Of a DNA stretch of 64,000 nucleotides, positions 62,169 to 64,000 are shown one piece after another. The notes beneath the pieces are model-generated. The model was given only the letters and a program-made list of their open reading frames with translations. It searched no databases and was not told where the DNA came from. Position numbers and translations under genes: made by a program. The stretch's first letter is position 1. Every line of letters begins with the position of its first letter. The stretch is from Tistrella mobilis KA081020-065 (GTDB lineage: Bacteria > Pseudomonadota > Alphaproteobacteria > Tistrellales > Tistrellaceae), in NCBI RefSeq assembly GCF_000264455.2, contig NC_017966.1, positions 372,001-436,000 on the forward strand, written 5' to 3'.

Positions 62169-63335
62169 ATGGCGGCGATCGACATCTGCGGCATCACCAA
62201 GAGCTTCGGGCGCACCGAGGTTCTGAAACGGGTCGATCTGGACATACGGGACGGCGAGTTCCTGACCCTGGTCGGGCCGTCGGGCTGCGGCAAATCCACC
62301 CTGCTGCGCATCATCGCCGGGCTGGAAAGCCAGACCGGCGGCGAGATCCGCATCGCCGGCGCGGCCGTCGACCATCTGCGGGCCCGCGATCGCGACCTCG
62401 CCATGGTGTTTCAGTCCTATGCGCTCTATCCGCATCTGACGGTGGCGGAAAACATCGCCGTGCCGCTCAGCATGCGCCGGCTGAATGCCGCCCGGCGCCT
62501 GCCACTGCTGGGGCCGCTGCTGCCGGGCACCCGGCGGATCACGGCCGGGATCAGGGCCGAGGTGATGGCGACCGCCGCCATGCTCGGCATCGGCCATCTG
62601 CTTGCCCGCCGGCCCGGCCAGCTTTCGGGCGGGCAGCGCCAGCGGGTGGCGCTGGGCCGGGCGATGGTCCGCCATCCCCGCGCCTTTCTGATGGATGAAC
62701 CGCTCTCCAATCTGGATGCCAAGATGCGGGTGCATATGCGGGCGGAAATCGCCCGGCTGCACCGCCGGCTGGGCACCACCTTCATCTACGTCACCCATGA
62801 TCAGGCCGAGGCGATGACCATGTCCGACCGGCTGGCGGTGATGATGGAGGGCCGCATCCTGCAGCTCGACACCCCCGACGCGGTCTATGACGACCCGGCC
62901 GATATCCGGGTGGCGGAATTCATCGGCAGCCCGCGGATCAACCTCGTCACCACCCGGCTGGCCCCCAGCGGCCGGCTGCTGCTGGGCGACAGGCTGCTGG
63001 CGCTCCGCCCCGCCGTCCCCGGCCTCACCCCCGGCACCGAAATCCGGCTGGGCTTCCGGCCCGAACATGCCGACCTCGTCCCCGCCGACCGTGCGGCGCT
63101 CTCAGGCCGGGTTTCCCTGCTCGAAAACCTGGGCTCGGACCTGCTGGTGCATCTGGAGCTGGACGACGCGGCCGGTGGCGGCACGGCGGTGGTGCGGCTC
63201 GATCCCGCCCGCGGCCGCCCGGCCGAGGGGGAGATCTGCGGCATTGCCATGGGGCCGAAGCCGCTCGCCTTCGGCGCCGATGGCGCCCGGCTGCCGCTTG
63301 CAGCCGCCCCGGCGGCGGAGATGGCCCATGTCTGA
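62169..63335 (+). CDS. Sugar/glycerol-phosphate ABC importer ATPase (UgpC/MalK-like)
   Basis: 388-residue ATPase with Walker [10 protein letters not shown], signature LSGGQRQR, Walker B FLMDEPLSNLD and a C-terminal regulatory OB domain. A linker insert after residue 100 (MRRLNAARRLPLLGPLLPGT) is longer than in typical MalK. It overlaps the permease gene by 8 nt and begins the operon; binding protein and second permease are outside the window. Confidence 0.92.
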   Translation: MAAIDICGITKSFGRTEVLKRVDLDIRDGEFLTLVGPSGCGKSTLLRIIAGLESQTGGEIRIAGAAVDHLRARDRDLAMVFQSYALYPHLTVAENIAVPLSMRRLNAARRLPLLGPLLPGTRRITAGIRAEVMATAAMLGIGHLLARRPGQLSGGQRQRVALGRAMVRHPRAFLMDEPLSNLDAKMRVHMRAEIARLHRRLGTTFIYVTHDQAEAMTMSDRLAVMMEGRILQLDTPDAVYDDPADIRVAEFIGSPRINLVTTRLAPSGRLLLGDRLLALRPAVPGLTPGTEIRLGFRPEHADLVPADRAALSGRVSLLENLGSDLLVHLELDDAAGGGTAVVRLDPARGRPAEGEICGIAMGPKPLAFGADGARLPLAAAPAAEMAHV

Positions 63336-64000
63336 TCAGGCCCTGCATCTTGCCCGCGGCGCCCTGGCGCCTCGAAGCCGCGCGGCGGCACGGGCCGAAC
63401 GTCTGCGCGCCATGACCGCCTGGGCGCTCTCGGCCCCCGCCGTGATCCTGATGGCCCTGCTGCTGATCGGCCCGGTGATCGGGGTGATGGCGCTGTCGCT
63501 CACCGACTATCAGCTCGGCGCCAGCACACTCTCGTATATCGGCCTCGACAACTATGCCGAGATGTTCGGCGACCGGGTCTTTCACACCGCGCTGATCAAC
63601 ACGCTGCTCTATGTCGCGGTGGTGGTGCCGGGCTCGGTCTTCCTGGGGCTCGGCATCGCGCTGCTGATCGAATCCGGCACGAGCGGCCGCGCGCTCTATC
63701 GCGCGATCTATTTCCTGCCGGTGATGGCGACGCTGATCGCCATGGCGATCGTCTGGGAATTCATGCTCCACCCCCAATTCGGGCTGATCAACCTGGCCCT
63801 CGGCCGGATCGGCATCCCGGCGCAGAACTGGCTGACCGATGGCGATCTGGCGCTCTGGGTGCTGGCCGCCATCGGCATCTGGCAGGCGGTCGGCTTCAAC
63901 ATGGTGCTGTTCATGGCGGGGCTGGTCTCGATCCCGCGCTTCCTCTACGACGCGGCCGAGATGGACGGCGTGCCGGGCGCCTGGGCGCGCTTCCGCCTGG
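63328..64000 (+). CDS. Sugar ABC importer permease (MalF/UgpA-like), 3'-truncated by the window
   Basis: The open frame starts at ATG 63328, overlapping the ATPase stop, and runs to the window end (224 codons visible). Hydrophobic segments include SAPAVILMALLLIGPVIGVM and the later ALYRAIYFLPVMATLIAMAI. The EAA coupling motif has begun as YDAAEMDGVPGAWARFR at the very end. This places it in the MalF/UgpA group of sugar importers. Confidence 0.88.
   Translation, partial: MSDQALHLARGALAPRSRAAARAERLRAMTAWALSAPAVILMALLLIGPVIGVMALSLTDYQLGASTLSYIGLDNYAEMFGDRVFHTALINTLLYVAVVVPGSVFLGLGIALLIESGTSGRALYRAIYFLPVMATLIAMAIVWEFMLHPQFGLINLALGRIGIPAQNWLTDGDLALWVLAAIGIWQAVGFNMVLFMAGLVSIPRFLYDAAEMDGVPGAWARFRL

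Overview
The window is GC-rich DNA in which almost every real gene has strong third-position GC bias. Gene content (Pst system, TRAP transporter, FecI/FecR pair, UgpC-type ABC transporter, large NRPS) suggests a metabolically versatile alphaproteobacterium. A Rhodospirillales/Tistrella-like host is my guess, not a demonstrated identity. No rRNA, tRNA, CRISPR array or intact insertion sequence was recognised. The one clearly foreign-looking stretch is about 28.9-30.5 kb, which is much more AT-rich.

Region 1 (1-23.3 kb) is a hydroxamate-type peptide siderophore locus on the + strand. It holds the end of an NRPS (A-PCP-C-A-PCP-E-C-A-PCP-TE), an IucB-like GNAT acyltransferase, an ornithine/lysine N-monooxygenase, a FhuF-type ferric reductase and a PvdQ-like penicillin acylase that is frameshifted in this sequence. 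These are followed by a TonB receptor with an STN signalling domain, an FhuC/FhuD/FhuB-like importer and a PvdE-like cyclic-peptide exporter. Together they would make, mature, export and re-import a siderophore. A FecI-like sigma factor and FecR-like anti-sigma regulator with no receptor beside them lie at 44.3-46.0 kb and may regulate it.

Region 2 (23.3-25.2 kb, - strand) is the most unusual part. It has four tandem small genes with nitrile-hydratase-like leader peptides (NHLP-type RiPP precursors), three with a GG leader end and short Cys-free cores, and no recognisable RiPP modification enzyme nearby. The third precursor is preceded by three perfect 41-bp repeats. Two of these form 14-codon minigenes joined to each other and to the precursor by ATGA stop/start overlaps.

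Region 3 (25.4-30.5 kb) carries a GFA-family zinc protein, an AceE-like dehydrogenase divergent from an Lrp regulator (mdeB/mdeR-like), and an AT-rich accessory gene with an HNH-like motif.

Region 4 (30.6-42.8 kb) is a phosphorus-acquisition block: pstSCAB without phoU, then a probable phosphonoalanine locus. That locus has phosphonopyruvate hydrolase, an aminotransferase, an ABC importer with a fused permease and a divergent LysR regulator, followed by a class II aldolase. A tautomerase/LysR pair, fecIR and a lipid kinase follow.

Region 5 (47.3-59.7 kb) is an acyl-CoA catabolic locus resembling part of the acyclic terpene (atu) pathway: AtuA-like protein, two acyl-CoA dehydrogenases, AtuE-like hydratase, AMP ligase, a TRAP transporter and a GntR regulator (frameshifted here). 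A shared 18-bp dyad lies in both divergent promoter regions. An HprK-like P-loop protein sits inside this block.

Region 6 (59.7-64 kb) has a PAS hybrid histidine kinase convergent with a LuxR-type response regulator, and the start of a UgpC/MalK-type sugar ABC operon that runs off the window.
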